A DNA stretch of 64,000 nucleotides from Isoetes taiwanensis. Its lineage: Eukaryota; Streptophyta; Lycopodiopsida; Isoetales; Isoetaceae. Shown in pieces: positions 1-13,140 of the stretch. The DNA lies in assembly GCA_021234155.1 (NCBI GenBank), contig JAJEKV010000098.1, positions 3,197,584 to 3,261,583 on the forward strand. Reading direction: 5' to 3'. Made by a program: the position numbers and the translations under genes. The notes below the pieces were generated by a model that saw nothing but the letters and a program-made list of their open reading frames with translations, made no database searches and was not told where the DNA came from. Within the stretch, counting starts at the first letter, position 1; every line of letters begins with the position of its first letter.

Positions 1-319
1 TATTACGTATTGCCGGAGTTAATGAGAACTCAACCCACGACTCCATGGAATGTAGGGAGGATTCAAATCCGCACCTGCTGGGGACTGTCTACCGTTAGCA
101 CCTAACGCTAGATCACAAGAAAGTGTACCAATCCCATTCTAGAAGCCAGATGCTTATGGCGCACCATTGAAGAACCACCACCAGCCGCCATGAGACCGTA
201 TGACAAGAACGAAAGCCATGAACGCAGCCTAACTTCAACGAATGAACTGGAGTTTGCAAACCACCAGTAAAATGCATATTTAAAGTTAAACATAAAGGAT
301 GGTCCGACGAGCTGCCCAA
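1..319. other. Left edge, no gene seen
   Basis: I see no supported gene here. The short reading frames lack recognisable motifs. The stretch may belong to the 5' part of the decayed copia element that follows, but nothing in it proves that. Confidence 0.4.
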
Positions 320-1660
320 AGCTAAAGGCCGGTTGCTCGAGGGTTTACACAAAGGAAGGTTGACTTGGCTAAAACATTTCACCGTGGTCAAACTTGTTTC
401 CATCTCGTGACGGTTTCGGGCTGGTGTTAGCAGTTTGATCTTGAAGTTCAGATGGACGTCAAGACTACTTCTTAAATGGTGTGGTGAGTTAGGACGGGAA
501 GACATTTACATGTGACTCAACTCAAGGCTATGTGCAACCTCGAGTAATCTAGTTTGCAAGCCGAACTGCAATTCTATGGCCCCGAAGCAACTTCTCCGAG
601 AGATGTGGTATCGTGCTTTGATTGATGCACATATTTGACATCCTTGGGATTTGAGAGAAATAGAGCATTAATGTTTATGTGCGTAACAAGGACTGTCAGC
701 TTTGTTACTGTCAGCTATCGATGATTGCATTATTCTACAATCACCGTGCTGCCTTCGCCAGGCCGCACTGCAGCCGCAGATGCCTCTCAGCTTTGGAAAT
801 GATGTAATTTAGGTGATATACATTATTGTCAGGATACAAGGACTCGAGACAGAGTAGAAAGATTATGATGTCTCAGGTCGCTATATTCCCAGACATTTGT
901 CTCCGCTTGATTGTAAAACCAATGAAGAATACCAATGGAGATGTGTACAAATTGTCAAGAGAGCAACCTACCAAGATTTCCAGAGAAGAATATGAGCATA
1001 TGTGTGCTAAAGTGTACCATACCGGCAGCTTGATGTTTGATCTATGCTAAGTGGTATGTACTTCAGGCCCCATCTGCTTATGCAAAGGGAGTAGTGTCGC
1101 GCCCATGGACAACTCGAAAGAGCCGCATTGAAGTGTGTCAAGCGAATTATGAGATATCTGAAAGGAATGTTTCAATTCAACTTGTGTTTTGGGGCCAACA
1201 GGTCAAACCAAACTTGCGTGATGCCACGTATGGCCGATTGGGCGGTGAGATTGGGATACTAGAAGATCCACTGGTGTTTCAATCTTGGCAGTGCCGCACT
1301 CATGGAGTCGAAGAAGCTGAAGGGCCTAAGTGGGTACTATCCAAACACGTGTTTTAATATGTAGTACCCAATCTGCTCAAGGAAGCCATATGGTTGAGAA
1401 GGTTCTTGAAGGATTGCATCATGATGCTGTATGTATCCAACAATGATATACAAAGATAATCAAGGTTCAACTGCACCTACAAAACCCGATATCATGCAAG
1501 AACATTCACTAATACCATTTTATAAGAGAGCAAGTGCAGAAGAAATTTCATTCTCATAGCTTTATCGCACCCGAGGACATGAAAGACATTTTCACTAAAC
1601 CTTAGCCAACAAGGAGAAGTTTGAGAAACACGTAAGAGTTAATTTTTGGAGTTCGATGCA
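320..1660 (+). mobile_element. Degenerate Ty1/copia pol fragment (RT and RNase H)
   Basis: Read across several frames, this stretch follows the order of a plant copia polyprotein. At about 330-450 is the start of the RT domain (an AKG-type block, then QFDLEV). At about 455-500 comes DVKTTFLNG, the copia DVKTAFLHG block. At about 560-600 there is a decayed version of the block preceding the YVDD region. At about 985-1100 are GSLM and AKGVVSR, matching the GSLMYAM and VGVVSR blocks before RNase H. RYLKGM follows near 1150, and an RNase H end near 1380-1620 reads like KEAIWL and NKEKFE. Stops and frameshifts are frequent, so the element is dead. No LTR pair or target duplication was found. What is seen is the ordered motifs; the copia assignment rests on knowledge of the family. 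Confidence 0.82.
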
Positions 1661-4600
1661 AAAGCTACAGTAGAAATGAAGATTCAACCGACTGCAAGTG
1701 AGTGACGGCGTATTGATACCAACAATTCCGGAAGTATGGCATCCACGCCATCTCAAATGGTCGCCTCTAATTCTCGAAGTCTCGATGTAACGTGTTCTAC
1801 ACCCAAATAATCGTTTATTCAGACGCCACCAAGGGCCGATTTTGCCCCGATCTATCAATACATATCTCTATTCTGTCTAATTATTGATAAAGGTTTATTA
1901 CCGCCTTTCCAGCCTATTGTTGATTTCCGTGTTTTCCTCTTGAGATCAATGCAACAAAAAGATCGATTGAATGTCGGGTTTGTATTTTCTCATATGTGCA
2001 AAGAAGGTTACCATAAACAAGAACTTCAATTTGAGATTTGTCCACGCCCTAAATCCTCCGCAGATGTGCTAAGTTTAAGTGTTATTAGGTAATCATTTGC
2101 GGTGCACATGCACTTAATGTTGCAACACTTGCTTTATGTCAATAATGTGTGTTGGTAAAGTTTGAGTAATTACCAACATGGTATGCAACATACCATGCAA
2201 ATGGTCCAGCTTTGGAGAGTCCCCTATCTAATCTTCATTAGGTGCACTTAAGAAGAACATGCTTAAAATGTTATATAGTTAATCCCAGTATATCCCAAAC
2301 TCTTTGATTTGCAGGCAAGTTGGAAAGGGTATCGTATAATTATTAGGAGGAGATTATGGTGCTTAATCGGTACGCAGGATCGGGTATGTTTTTCTTTGAA
2401 TGCAAGCCTTTGATGCAATTGATCTCCGACCAACATCACCAATGACAATCACTTTGTCGCCTCGGCATGATGCGCCTAAAAGAAGTGCTGTTCTATCCGG
2501 GTGAGCTTCAAAATGCAAATTAAACTTCAAGATGTTTTTGATATTATCATTCCTAAAAAGGGATGAATGTAATTGTCAAATACATGAAGAAAATGGCTAA
2601 GAAGAGATTCATATTAGCGTACCGCTCTTCCTCGTTTATACTGATTTTGGTTTTGGTAGATTTCAAATGCATTATTTTCCTACATTTTGAGAGGTCATGC
2701 AGAGTCAGAGATAGGCCTTGTCAGAATTTAAAAGTTCCAAGTAACTCAGATAACTTGATCCAAAGAATCCTTTTATTGCACTGCTATAAAGGTCCTGACA
2801 TTCAAAATCAAGGAAGTTTAGTGAAATATTATGGTGTTTCGAGAATATGACAGAGGATTTATTGTAAGGAAACACAGTTGAGTGAATAATTAAATATTGC
2901 TATATCTCTACTAGATATATGTTTATGCTAATAAATTTGGTAGAAAGGGCTTATTATTAGCTTCAATGTGTTCAGGTGCGTAGTCTATTTATTTTGACAC
3001 CAAATATGTACTTCAATTCTAGATATTTTTTTACTAATTCCATACTTGCTATAATTTTTAAGGCCCAAGAAATGTGTAAAGCCACAAGATATCAAGATTG
3101 CAATAGCAAGTATTACTACCTGATGTAAATATGGGTACGTTTTTAAATTATGGCCGCTAACGATAGCCCAAAAGTCTACCATTTCAGAATGGATGCTGGT
3201 ATCGAGGTCTCCTACTGTCATGTTGTTCTTGAATGAACATTTACACTCTGCCGTCATTGGCCGGGTAAGAATAGAATTTTGTTTACGATTCTGAATTAAG
3301 ATAAAGTGGCACCATGCATTTTATTGACATTGAAGCCATGAAGCCTAATTGAATATATTTGTTAACATTCTAGACGATGGAGGGCATAATTAATATAACC
3401 TCTATGTCGTTCACATGTACATTAACATTACTTCACTATAATGAATTTTGACTATAAACAAGGGTTTGCATAGACTCATGCAGCTTCAATGGCGATCCTT
3501 ACATGCGGCATTAAAAATTGCTAACTTTAACACAAGAGAAATGTTACATTCATGCTCAAAATGAATCAACATGGCTATTTTGAAATGCGCTTTTGACAAT
3601 TTTAAATAATGCTATTTTCAAGTTTTATGTTTGAAGTAAGAAGTTAAATTTTTGTAACCATCGGTTTTAGTAATTATTTATTGAGGATTTAGGACTTTTA
3701 TTTCTATATTTTACAATAACCATTATGAATTATTTATCAATATTGAATTGTGTATATGTTAGCTTGGCAAAGCATGCAAACTTTTTTAGTGTGTGACCCT
3801 CGCCTCCTTGAAAAGTCCTTTTATCAAAGCTAAATGTGTAATATCCCCACCCCTCTCGACCATCATCCACATTAATTTTTGAAAGACGCTGGTCTGGCGG
3901 CAATCATCACCTTCATTTTATTTATTTAAGTAAAGGCTTGCGTCACCTATCTCAATACCATGCTCGGCTAACACATATGCAGCTGTCAAACATGTTCAAA
4001 ATCACAAGTTTAGATGGCTGTTTATGTACCCCATCAACCATGTCACTGCTATCACTTTAGGTGGCTTCAGATACATGTTTAGGATAGGATATTACGATAT
4101 CATCTGAAGATAGAGAGAATCTGGTTTATAGTTTTGGGATTTTATGTTAGGATAGCGTCCAACCTGCACCCCAGCAAGTGACTGGCTTAAGCTCATGCTG
4201 AGGCACCTTTGGGTAAGACTTTGGGTAAACCTTCCTCCTATGCAATGGTCAGGAAGTGGGAGGAAAATTGGCCATCTGAGGTTCATAAGAGTCGCGGCCG
4301 CAACCAAGCCCAAAGATCGACATGCCAACACTCTCAGGCCACCGGCTTACATCATATGATATATTTTTGAATTTAAGAAGGGCCATATGTGTTCTCCATC
4401 CAAAACACAATAATTGAATAAATAGGAATGGATAGTGACTTTATATTGCAATATTTAATAATAGGACCCACACTTGATTTGATTCACGATCTTCCACAAA
4501 CCAATCTCTAAATTGTACCGAACACCATTACCGCCCATGGGGACATAATAACATTTAGTAAAGCTTTTAACCCAAATTTGCTAATTGACGCTTCACCCAT

Positions 4601-5759
4601 TCCCATATATCCATCGACCGATGTTTCAGATCGCACACGCCTAGGTTATTGTTTTTGATTGGTGTACAAAGCTGTCGTCCTTCAAAATGGATCCCTCTTA
4701 TTAAATCTATAAAATGTAGGTGGGCACACAATGGTCAAATGAATATATGTTCATGAAATAAATGGTATAAGCCCTGCAATATAAGAAAATAACATTGATT
4801 GGCATGGAAAGGCTGAAAAGTAAAGTTACACAAAATTCATTATTTTGATAAAAGAGTGGATTTCGAGAATTTTGAACACATCTTTTCAGTCCACCACACG
4901 CCAAAAAGTGGTTGTCTTTAATTCAATTTATCCCACTCAACGTAGGTTAAGGCACAACTATGTAAATTTAGATTTGGACCATTTCACCCCGATCTCAGCC
5001 GCCAGAAGGCCCCCGTCAATTACAGAGCTAGCAAATACTTAGGATGTCCTTCCTGGCTTCAAGGATGTCCTCAGATGTTCTTTCGCAGATCCTTCAGATG
5101 TCCCGGGACCAGATCTCAGGCTCCTGGCATCCAGTTTTGTTGGCAATTACCGCTTTAGGTTTAAGTTTTAGGCCGGAAGGCATGCAGTTGCCTCGCTCGA
5201 GTAACTATCCCCGCTCTTTTGAGCAAAGGCATCGGTTTTGTCCAATGAAGCCGCATTTTGCTTCTATTGATTTGTGGAAGGTGGACAATAGAGGAAATAT
5301 TTTGATTTGGAAAAGCAAAGGATGATTTGGAGTGGAGTTGCATTATGATTATGTGGAGTCCTCGAACTTAAGGAAACCCATCAATCCATATCATTTACTC
5401 CAAGGTGGTCGCTAGGTGATACACGCTGTCTAACCTTGCTTTGGGCCATGGCGATGGTCCCTCAATCACCGAAGCCAAAGGACAAGCAAGCCTGGTTCTC
5501 ATCACTGGTGTAAAACAGACAAGGGCCAAGTCGACAAAGAAAGATCAAGGCGGCACTTGTTGTACCTAGATGCTACCTTCGCAGAAGCTCCGGGATGCAT
5601 GCTCCCGACGACGTCGGCATAACAATGCTAGTCACCGTCAATCCCGCTCACGAGGCCCACACCAAAGATTAGCCACCCGCCTGCTCCATAAATAGCTGCC
5701 AGCACTCTCCCATCCGCAGGCCATCAAGGCCCCAGATTGAGATAGGGCCGCTGGGCCTG
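1661..5759. other. Unassigned AT-rich sequence
   Basis: About 4.1 kb without a supported gene. The reading frames are short (under about 95 codons), overlap on both strands and show no known motif. No LTR, tRNA gene or clear tandem array was seen. Degraded transposon sequence is the likely content, and that is inference. Confidence 0.5.
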
Positions 5760-6215
5760 AAGCACGAGAGCAAAGGCTTTTACGGCGTTGCCACCAAAAG
5801 CACCATTGAGGATGAATGTCATGTCCTCCGTGACCAATGGCTATTGCATATCGTAGAGCGAGGCGAAACTGACATTGTGCCCGCCAACTGCATGAGTTAT
5901 TGAATACTTCATGGCCAAGTGATTTGAGTTAGTCATACCTCCAGGTTATGGATGAATTTGACTATTGTGTCCTCCTCCTCCTCGTGACGGTATTGAACTG
6001 CCCTAGTTAATAATTAGAAGGAAGATGCCGCCAGACCTATTACTACTTAAGGTTTTTCAAGGGTTTTAATCCTCGCCGCACACGCTGTCGCTTTTGTTTG
6101 GGTCCCATAGGCCACCGTGGACGCTTATTCGATCTCTATATCTCTATCTCTCTATCTCTATCTCTATTCTATTCTATCTCCAGTCTCTATTCTATCTCTA
6201 TCTCTATTCTATTCT
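5760..6215 (+). mobile_element. 5'-truncated non-LTR element, 3' end
   Basis: Near 5800-5880 the plus strand reads TIEDECHVLRDQ, the E-x-C-H part of the cysteine/histidine motif that ends many LINE ORF2 proteins. From 6038 to the end lies the tail shared by several copies in this window: TTAAGGTTTTTCAAGGG, then TTTGGGTCCCATAGGCC, then GTGGACG, then a microsatellite. Copies near 7.7, 8.7, 17.8 and 48.9 kb have the same order. The coding part is too damaged to assign a clade; an RTE/CR1-like LINE is my best guess. Confidence 0.5.
6131..6215 (+). repeat. ATCTCT/ATTCT microsatellite tail
   Basis: An impure run of ATCTCT and ATTCT units forms the 3' end of the non-LTR copy before it. Reading frames with Ser/Ile/Leu/Tyr repeats here come from the microsatellite and are not genes. 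Confidence 0.85.
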
Positions 6216-7289
6216 GGCCCCTATTCTATCCCCACCACAATTGACCATTCCGGCCATTCTGCGATGGCTGCTCCATTTGGTCATGCTCATGGTCCAAGTG
6301 CTGCTTTTCAAAACAAAGTGTAATCTAGCAGTGGAAGCTGGCCTGGCCATGGCTTCCGAGGCTCGCAATGCCCACCATCTCAACATAGGCATAGAGACCC
6401 GGCCTCCCATGCCATCCAAAATCTTGAGGATCTTTTTGTCACATCTCCACAACCTCCACTTCTTTGCTATGTCCCTCCTTTGAGTGCACACCATACTATC
6501 TAAGACCACTGGCCGAGATCAATCCATCCTCAAAGTGACTAAGGTGGATCCGCAAGCATAATCTTAATCCACCCCTAATATAATGATGGCCATTTTATGT
6601 CATGTTGTAACGAGTTTTACAAGATATCTTCGTCTAGATGGACATATCACTGGGAGAAGATAGCACCAAATTTGCCTGTGATGGCTAGAGTTATGGAAAG
6701 GACTTCATGAAGCTGGCAACTGCTAGAAAGAACTTTCGTTAAGACCAGAGTACGCCCAAGAATCGATCGGTGATTTCTAATGCTCTGCTAGATGCGTATC
6801 CTGGCTACGAGTATCGATCTCGTGACGGTGCCAATGGGATAACCTACCTCTATTCAAAAGCATAGTTTCTAAGTGATGATCATTCAAAGGTGCTTCAAGA
6901 CACGCACCTCGTCAAATTTGTATCCTCACCGTGAGGATTTTCTGGTCTGTCTAATTTGCTTCGGTGAGAGTGAATAAATTAAACATTGTTTGCTTGTGGA
7001 TGTCTTGAGGTCCAAATCCATTCTGACCTGAGCCAGCGATTTTGCTTTAAAGATCTGGATGGCCAACATGTCTGCATCCTACCTGATAGGTGGCCCCGCC
7101 AGCATGCGCTGGTTCTGGGTTGGCTTTCTGGGTTCCATTTGGGGAATCCATTTCGTGCCTACTGCATCATGCCTGCCTCCATGACCAAAAGTTATGCGTC
7201 TAAATTGAAATAGATGGCTTATGTAAGGCTCCTATTACATGTGGTCAGTGGATCACCAGGGATCCAAGATTCCAGATTACCTTGCTATC
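6216..7289. other. Unassigned sequence
   Basis: No supported gene. A 6240-6480 segment is GC-richer and open on both strands for about 100 codons but resembles nothing I recognise. The rest shows no motif. Confidence 0.4.
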
Positions 7290-7868
7290 CTTACTTAGTT
7301 ACTTTGGCCCAAAGTGAAAACCCAACAATACTGCACACATAATCCCACTTTGCACCGGCCCCAGCGTTTAGCCTTTGTCGGCTTCACGTCCAGAACAAGC
7401 TTGTAGCTATTGTGAACACCGTACCAACCCATTGTGCTGATGAGACAGTAGATGGGAGCTACCGCACCGCCGCCAGAGAAGCGAGGACTACGGCGCCCGC
7501 TGCCGCCATGCATTGAAGATGAAAGTCATATCTTCCTCGAAGCCAGTTCTCGCTTTGAGATAGTCCCGAATCATTAGCCGACCTTTTAACATTCCATTCC
7601 ACGCCTCCACAATCAAGACTATCCTGCATGACTCGACATTATACATACTTGAGGTTCTAGATAAACGTCTCACCACTGCAGCCCCCAGTCATCTAAGTTT
7701 GTCTAGTATCATCATTACCGCAAAGGTTTTTCCCTTGAAAACCTTCTTCGAAAGGTGGGTTTTTTAATCCAAAGTAGTAATGATTGTACTAGCCCATTGT
7801 ATGGGTCCCATGACCTATCGTCTCCAAGGACGTTAAAAAAACTATTCTATTCTATTCTATTCTATTCT
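7290..7868 (+). mobile_element. 5'-truncated non-LTR element with (CTATT)n tail
   Basis: Near 7510-7560 the plus strand reads IEDESHIFLE, which aligns with IEDECHVLR in the 5.8 kb copy and with the C-terminal Cys/His motif of LINE proteins. From 7711 the shared tail follows: AAGGTTTTTCCCTTGAAAAC, then GGGTCCCATG, TCTCCAAGGACGTTAAAA, and a (CTATT)n run at 7842-7868. Part of the same sequence recurs inverted at 8885-8950. It is a dead copy with no open ORF2. Confidence 0.55.
7842..7868 (+). repeat. (CTATT)n microsatellite
   Basis: About five units ending the non-LTR tail. Confidence 0.9.
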
Positions 7869-8615
7869 CAGTTTCTCTCATGAAAAGTCAGATTGCTACG
7901 TTGAGTTATAGTTCGATGATATATGTACGTGCTGGCTAAAGCAAAAGTTTTATTCTCATGTATTTTGCTTTGATTAATAAACTATTCGTCCTTCAAAAGA
8001 AAGAGGAATATCAAGCTCAATATTTTCACACACCAAGAAAACCTATATAGAAAATATCTATATGTAATATATATGACATTTGAATTGCAATATATGCAAA
8101 ATTGAGAGATAGTATACAACGACAAATTTGTTAGTCATATTAATGGAATCGAAGCCTGGTATAAAATTTACCACATTTTCAAGCTCATCCTTGAACTCAT
8201 GTATGTTGGAGGACTAGTACACATGCATGCAATACACGTAGTCTATTGATACATAACCAAGGCAATAAAGTGTGATTATATTATCTCGGCCCTCGTAGAA
8301 AGTTACAGTACATGCTATATGGTCCCCATCAATTCAATTTGTCTCTTATGTTTTATCCCGAGATTATACATATATTGAGATGGAAGAAGGGTTAAACCTA
8401 TGAGCCCATGACAAATAAATGGACGAGCTTCCATTTATTTGGCTATAATAAGCAGCACAGTAGGTTTGACCCTTTAACTCAAGTAAACTCAAGCGCTTTT
8501 TTCACGATAGCAACAGTTGCATCGAGAGAGTGATGTGCATTGGGAAGAGATATACATGAGGCAACTTCTCTTATGCATGGGTAATCACCAGAGAGCTTCC
8601 TCCTTGATTCAAGCA

Positions 8616-8950
8616 GAGAATATAATAGAATAGATTTTTAACGTCTATCAAGATCATGAGGCCATGGACCCATAATAATGGCTCAGTACAATAATTACTA
8701 CTAGGATTAAAAACTCTGCCCTCAACATTTTCAAGGCAAAACCTATGTAGTAATGGATGATATTAGAGAAGCAAGAAGAAAATATAAGTAGGTTTTGATG
8801 ATCACCGAGGGCTCACAGAATTGAATACGCTTTATTCAGAACCTCATATAAATAATGCCAAATCATGCACAATGGGCTCCTGAGAAGTTGTGGAGCGTGG
8901 AATGGAATGCTAAAGTCAAATTACGATTCCTGGGACTATCCAAAAGTAGG
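8616..8950 (-). mobile_element. Minus-strand copy of the microsatellite-tailed element
   Basis: On the minus strand this reads AGGTTTTGCCTTGAAAA, then GGGTCCATGGCC, then GACGTTAAAAATCTATTCT, the same order as the plus-strand copy at 7711-7868. The part at 8885-8950 is an inverted match to 7545-7615, sharing for example CATTCCATTCCACGC. The two copies are about 0.8 kb apart in opposite orientation. Confidence 0.55.
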
Positions 8951-11900
8951 ACGTTTTAGTAGAGCATGGCTTCCATCTTCAATACCAGAATTCAGCAACA
9001 TGCACATAACCCGCTCGTGGCACTGGCCGCCCCATCTACTTATCTCAACCAGAGCTTGTGAGACCTCAGGCTTTTCCTGACAAGTAAAGCAAGCAAATTT
9101 TAGCTTTGTGGTCCTGTGTCAAAGTGGAATTTATATGCATAAATGCCTCATGGAAGTAACATCCATGAAATTCTTTTCCTGATTCGCTTTTCAATATTAG
9201 GCTTCCTTGCACAAGGTCACCCTCAGGCAAGAAACCGCCATCGAGTACTTTTCAAAGCTCAAGAGTATCAGATCTTGAATTGGGGTCGATAAAATGGCCC
9301 ATAACATGCTTATCATGATAAACAATCTGCAGCCTGTTTAGCATAACATAAATGTAGATATGGCCAATAATGCATCTAAGAATACTGCTAGGATCCAAAA
9401 TTGATGCATTTGCTGCTTATAGATGCAATATCTATCCATATCCTGCATAACAGTATAGTATTCTATGAGATAGAAAAGGGAATTTTCAATGGCATGCTTA
9501 AATGAGAAAAATTGCATGGATCAAAGTTAAGAAAATAATATATATAGAAAGGACATAATAATAATTGCCTAGTTGCCCAAGCAAAGTTGTGTGGCACTGA
9601 CCAAATTAGACAACACACTTGAAGAGGCCAAGATAACGATGTCATGTTGGAGAGCAATAAAAAATAAGTCAGATCAGAACTGCAAAAGTTTCTGTATTAC
9701 AATTGTCTTTCGTCTATGAATGCTGCAGTGCGATGATCATTTCGAATCTCAAGGTTATGCCATTTTCCACTTGTTTGAAAACCAAATCCAAAAAGTTATG
9801 GCGTTTGCCACTTAAACTTAGGAAGTTTCTTTTGAAACTTCGTTACATATGAAACGTATTTCCCAAATCGAGTTTCTAGTTTAATTTCTTCCTCTATATA
9901 TATTCTCGTGTAGTGTTGACACAAGAACATGTCACCCAAATGGCATTTTTATTACGTGAAAATTAGGTATCAAATGTTGGGTAAATGTGTGGAATATTGG
10001 ATAAAATGTCTGGAATGTTACATAAAAATTGAGTACAAATATACTAACATTTCCTTGCAAATATACTAACATTTCCTTAAAGGAATCAATGCCATGCGTC
10101 CACACGTTGGCCCAAGACGTGAAGTATAATGTAACTGTTTTTTTATGTACATAGGAAAGTTTCTTTACGAGACTTCCCTACAATGTGGACAATGTAGATA
10201 GGCATCCAGGTGCTGCGTCACTAACCTAACATAAAGATAGAATTTTAGAAGTTACAAAAAGGGATGAAGTAGAAGTGAAAATGCTAATGCGGTGGCATAC
10301 CATTGATGGGAGGACTAAACAAAGGCCTATCAGCTTGTTTCACCAAGACTAGACGATGTTTCTTTGAATTTAATTTCGTGGTTAGCTTAGTGAGTTAAAC
10401 GACTCACACTCCTTTCCTAAGTAATAAAACATTTAAATGTAAATTTTGCTAATCAATATGTAGCAAATAATGTGGGGTTTGTTTTGAATTTTGCACGCTT
10501 TTGCTATGAATTTCCTATGATTTGATGGGCGATTGCACGAGGGCTTACTAATCGCACATCTAGAGCACGTGACACAATTTTAGTTATTAATGACATATTC
10601 CAATGGTCTAGCCTCTTCTTTATTATTTTTTTTTTTATGAGCGTATGCCACCTCTCTCGGGAAGTAAGGCCTAAATCTTTTTTAGGTTCGGAGTGTAGGC
10701 CTCGGCCACAGCCAGGAAGCTCCATGGCAAATCATCTCTAATCATGGATTTTGCCGCTTGAGTACTAACTGAGCTTGAAGAATCAACTTTCCTTTTCTCC
10801 AACTTTTGATTTCGCAAGTACGATGGGCTTCGCATTTGGATCCGGCTCACGCAATAAAGCCCATGCTGTACCATGTTTGTATTGTATGTCGTGATCGACC
10901 ATGCCATGCCCTTTCCAGATGGAGTTTGCGCACTGTGATTGCAATAAGATTCGCTTTGTTTCATATGTTGATTCGTGTTTCAAAACCATCGCTTTGCTCA
11001 TAGTGTCTCGTATGAAGCCATAAGATTTGTTTGCTGCCCCGTAATATTATTGATTCAAAGTTTCAAAACCATCGCTTGCTCATAGTGGCCGCGTGCAGTA
11101 AGGCAAATGGCATAGAGCATAAGTTATAGTGCGTAGGAAGCACGTATTTTTATTTTCGTGTCCAACTAAATGCCATTTCATTCCAAGCAACATACTAGAT
11201 TTTGCTTATGTGCCGTGTCCTTTTCTTAAATCAACTTGTTTCTTCCTTCCGTGTATTTTTCCGTAGCACTTTGGCTTCCGAGCACCGAAAGAGGCCCCGA
11301 GTGGTCATGAACCAACAAAGACTGAGTAGTGTAAGGTTATTCATGCATTATTCATGATGCATTCAATTCAAGCCTGTGATGGAACTAAGAAAAATTTTAA
11401 AATGCCATTTGAAAATATGGAACCATGTTATCATCAGACATCTCGCTTAATCGAGCCTACCCCGGGCACATCTGGGTTGCTCACCTAGTTGGCAAAGATT
11501 TCAGCCCTAGTCTCGGGCTAACTGGCAAGCTTGTAAGCCCGCCCATGTGCACATTATTCTAGCCAAATTTTACATTTGCAGAATTAGATGGATGCATCTC
11601 ATTAACCAATATTTTGCTGTGTTACCGATGTACCGACCTGCAAAAGATGGTGTAAACAGGGAGAAAGAAGGTGCACCTAATATGTATGACATCTATACAA
11701 CATGTGACTTGTTCATCAGGGGCTTGTAAAATGCTTGATAAGTTAGTTGTTGCAGAATTTTATGCAACATGGTGTGGATCTAGTCTTTTTATCCTAAGGT
11801 ATGAGATGTAATTCAACGAAATGCTCGGGTTGCAAACTTATAATATATAGGCGATACTCAAAAAGATGATACAAATTTTGGAATGCATTTAGTTGTTAGC

Positions 11901-12700
11901 ATAATGTCTTTCTATCTCCATGTATTTTAGTTAGAAGATATTGTTACATGAGGAGTTATAACTTATATGTCATGTAAGCATTTTTCCGCAAGCCAAGATA
12001 TTTGTCAAGCTTCTTCAAGGATCAAGGAAGAATGTTATTTACTTTTCAAAAGGTTGACTCTTAGACAAAGCAGTAACCACATATTATTCCATCTATGTAA
12101 CTTTTGACTTTACTTATTGAATTTTAGCCACTATTGATCCTAATAGCTGAAGGAATTTAAATATAATGCATGCCATGCCAATGTCGACACCGAGTACCTT
12201 GCTTAGCCATCAAGAACATTCGTGGTTATTAAGGCCATGAGCAAAGATATGCTCCTCCTTATATCTTGTAGTATGGCAAAATCATTGCTCACTGCATTTT
12301 CCTAAATTGATTTACTAGACCAGTATAAGGTTTGAGTACTACAGCAAGTTGCAAGTCCCAAGTCCATGAATAAAAATGTGGATAGCTTGGCTGAATATTT
12401 GTGGTACTTTGCATCATTGATCTCAGACTGTGGACGCAATATTGTTTCATTTTGTACTGCTCATGAGTGTTTTATCCATATGATTACTTTGGGTATATTT
12501 CTTTTCAATGAATACGGTAGTCTTATTACGTTGATGTAAGCTATGGCCTCCTCAACTAAAGATTGTACACCAAACTTATCTGTCACTTTGGATATTGCAT
12601 TGCAAAGAGAAATAAAGGTTTTATATGTCTCTACACAAGATATGTTGCCATCTCTGTTTCCTAAGGGCCCGAAGGGCCCAAAATTTTTTTTTGATTGATA
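8951..12700. other. Unassigned sequence with minor repeats
   Basis: About 3.7 kb without a supported gene. Two small direct repeats are visible: an AAATATACTAACATTTCCTT unit twice in tandem at about 10037-10081, and a TTTCAAAACCATCGCTT unit at about 10979 and 11058. Poly(T) occurs near 10620. No transposon protein motif was seen. Confidence 0.5.
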
Positions 12701-13140
12701 AACCACCAAATACATAACTACTATTAACATTAATTAACCTAAACCATTGCATTTTAACATTTTAAATTATAATCCTCAAAACTTTTGGTTTGGGGTATAT
12801 TCACACTTGGGTTACGAGGGCGCCGGTGAGCCTAAGAACTTATAAGTAATACATGTACAAAATTAATACCTATTACATTCTTCAAACCTTATATAGTATT
12901 TTATAAACCTTAATATATCGTATACAAAACTTGTACAGCATACCCCTATAAACGAGGATCGCTATGTATGGTCCAGACATGAATAAAGGCAATATGCCCA
13001 TCCGGATACCGATGTCTTGGAGAATTCCCCTGTGAATATGCACCCAAACCAAAGGGGTTTCTGTGGGGATTGTAATTTAAAATGTTAGATGCAATGGTTT
13101 AGGTTAATTAATGTTAGCTAGTAGTTATGTGTTGGTGGTT
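12701..13140. mobile_element. Inverted-repeat element, copy A (MITE-like)
   Basis: The two ends are inverted repeats of about 105 bp. The left arm begins AACCACCAAATACATAAC and runs through TTAACCTAAACCATTGCAT to TTTGGTTTGGGG. The right arm is its inverse, from AATATGCACCCAAACCAAA to GGTTTAGGTTAATTAATG and GTTGGTGGTT. The interior carries CCCCTATAAACGAGGATCGC and TATGCCCATCCG, both shared with copy B at 16.4-16.8 kb. It has no coding capacity. This is the form of a MITE or a short foldback transposon. A target duplication could not be fixed and no superfamily can be named. Confidence 0.7.

Noticed and set aside
6094-6509. Overlapping frames of 68-129 codons on both strands
   Set aside because: They start in the microsatellite tail or overlap on opposite strands, with no domain match that I can recognise.
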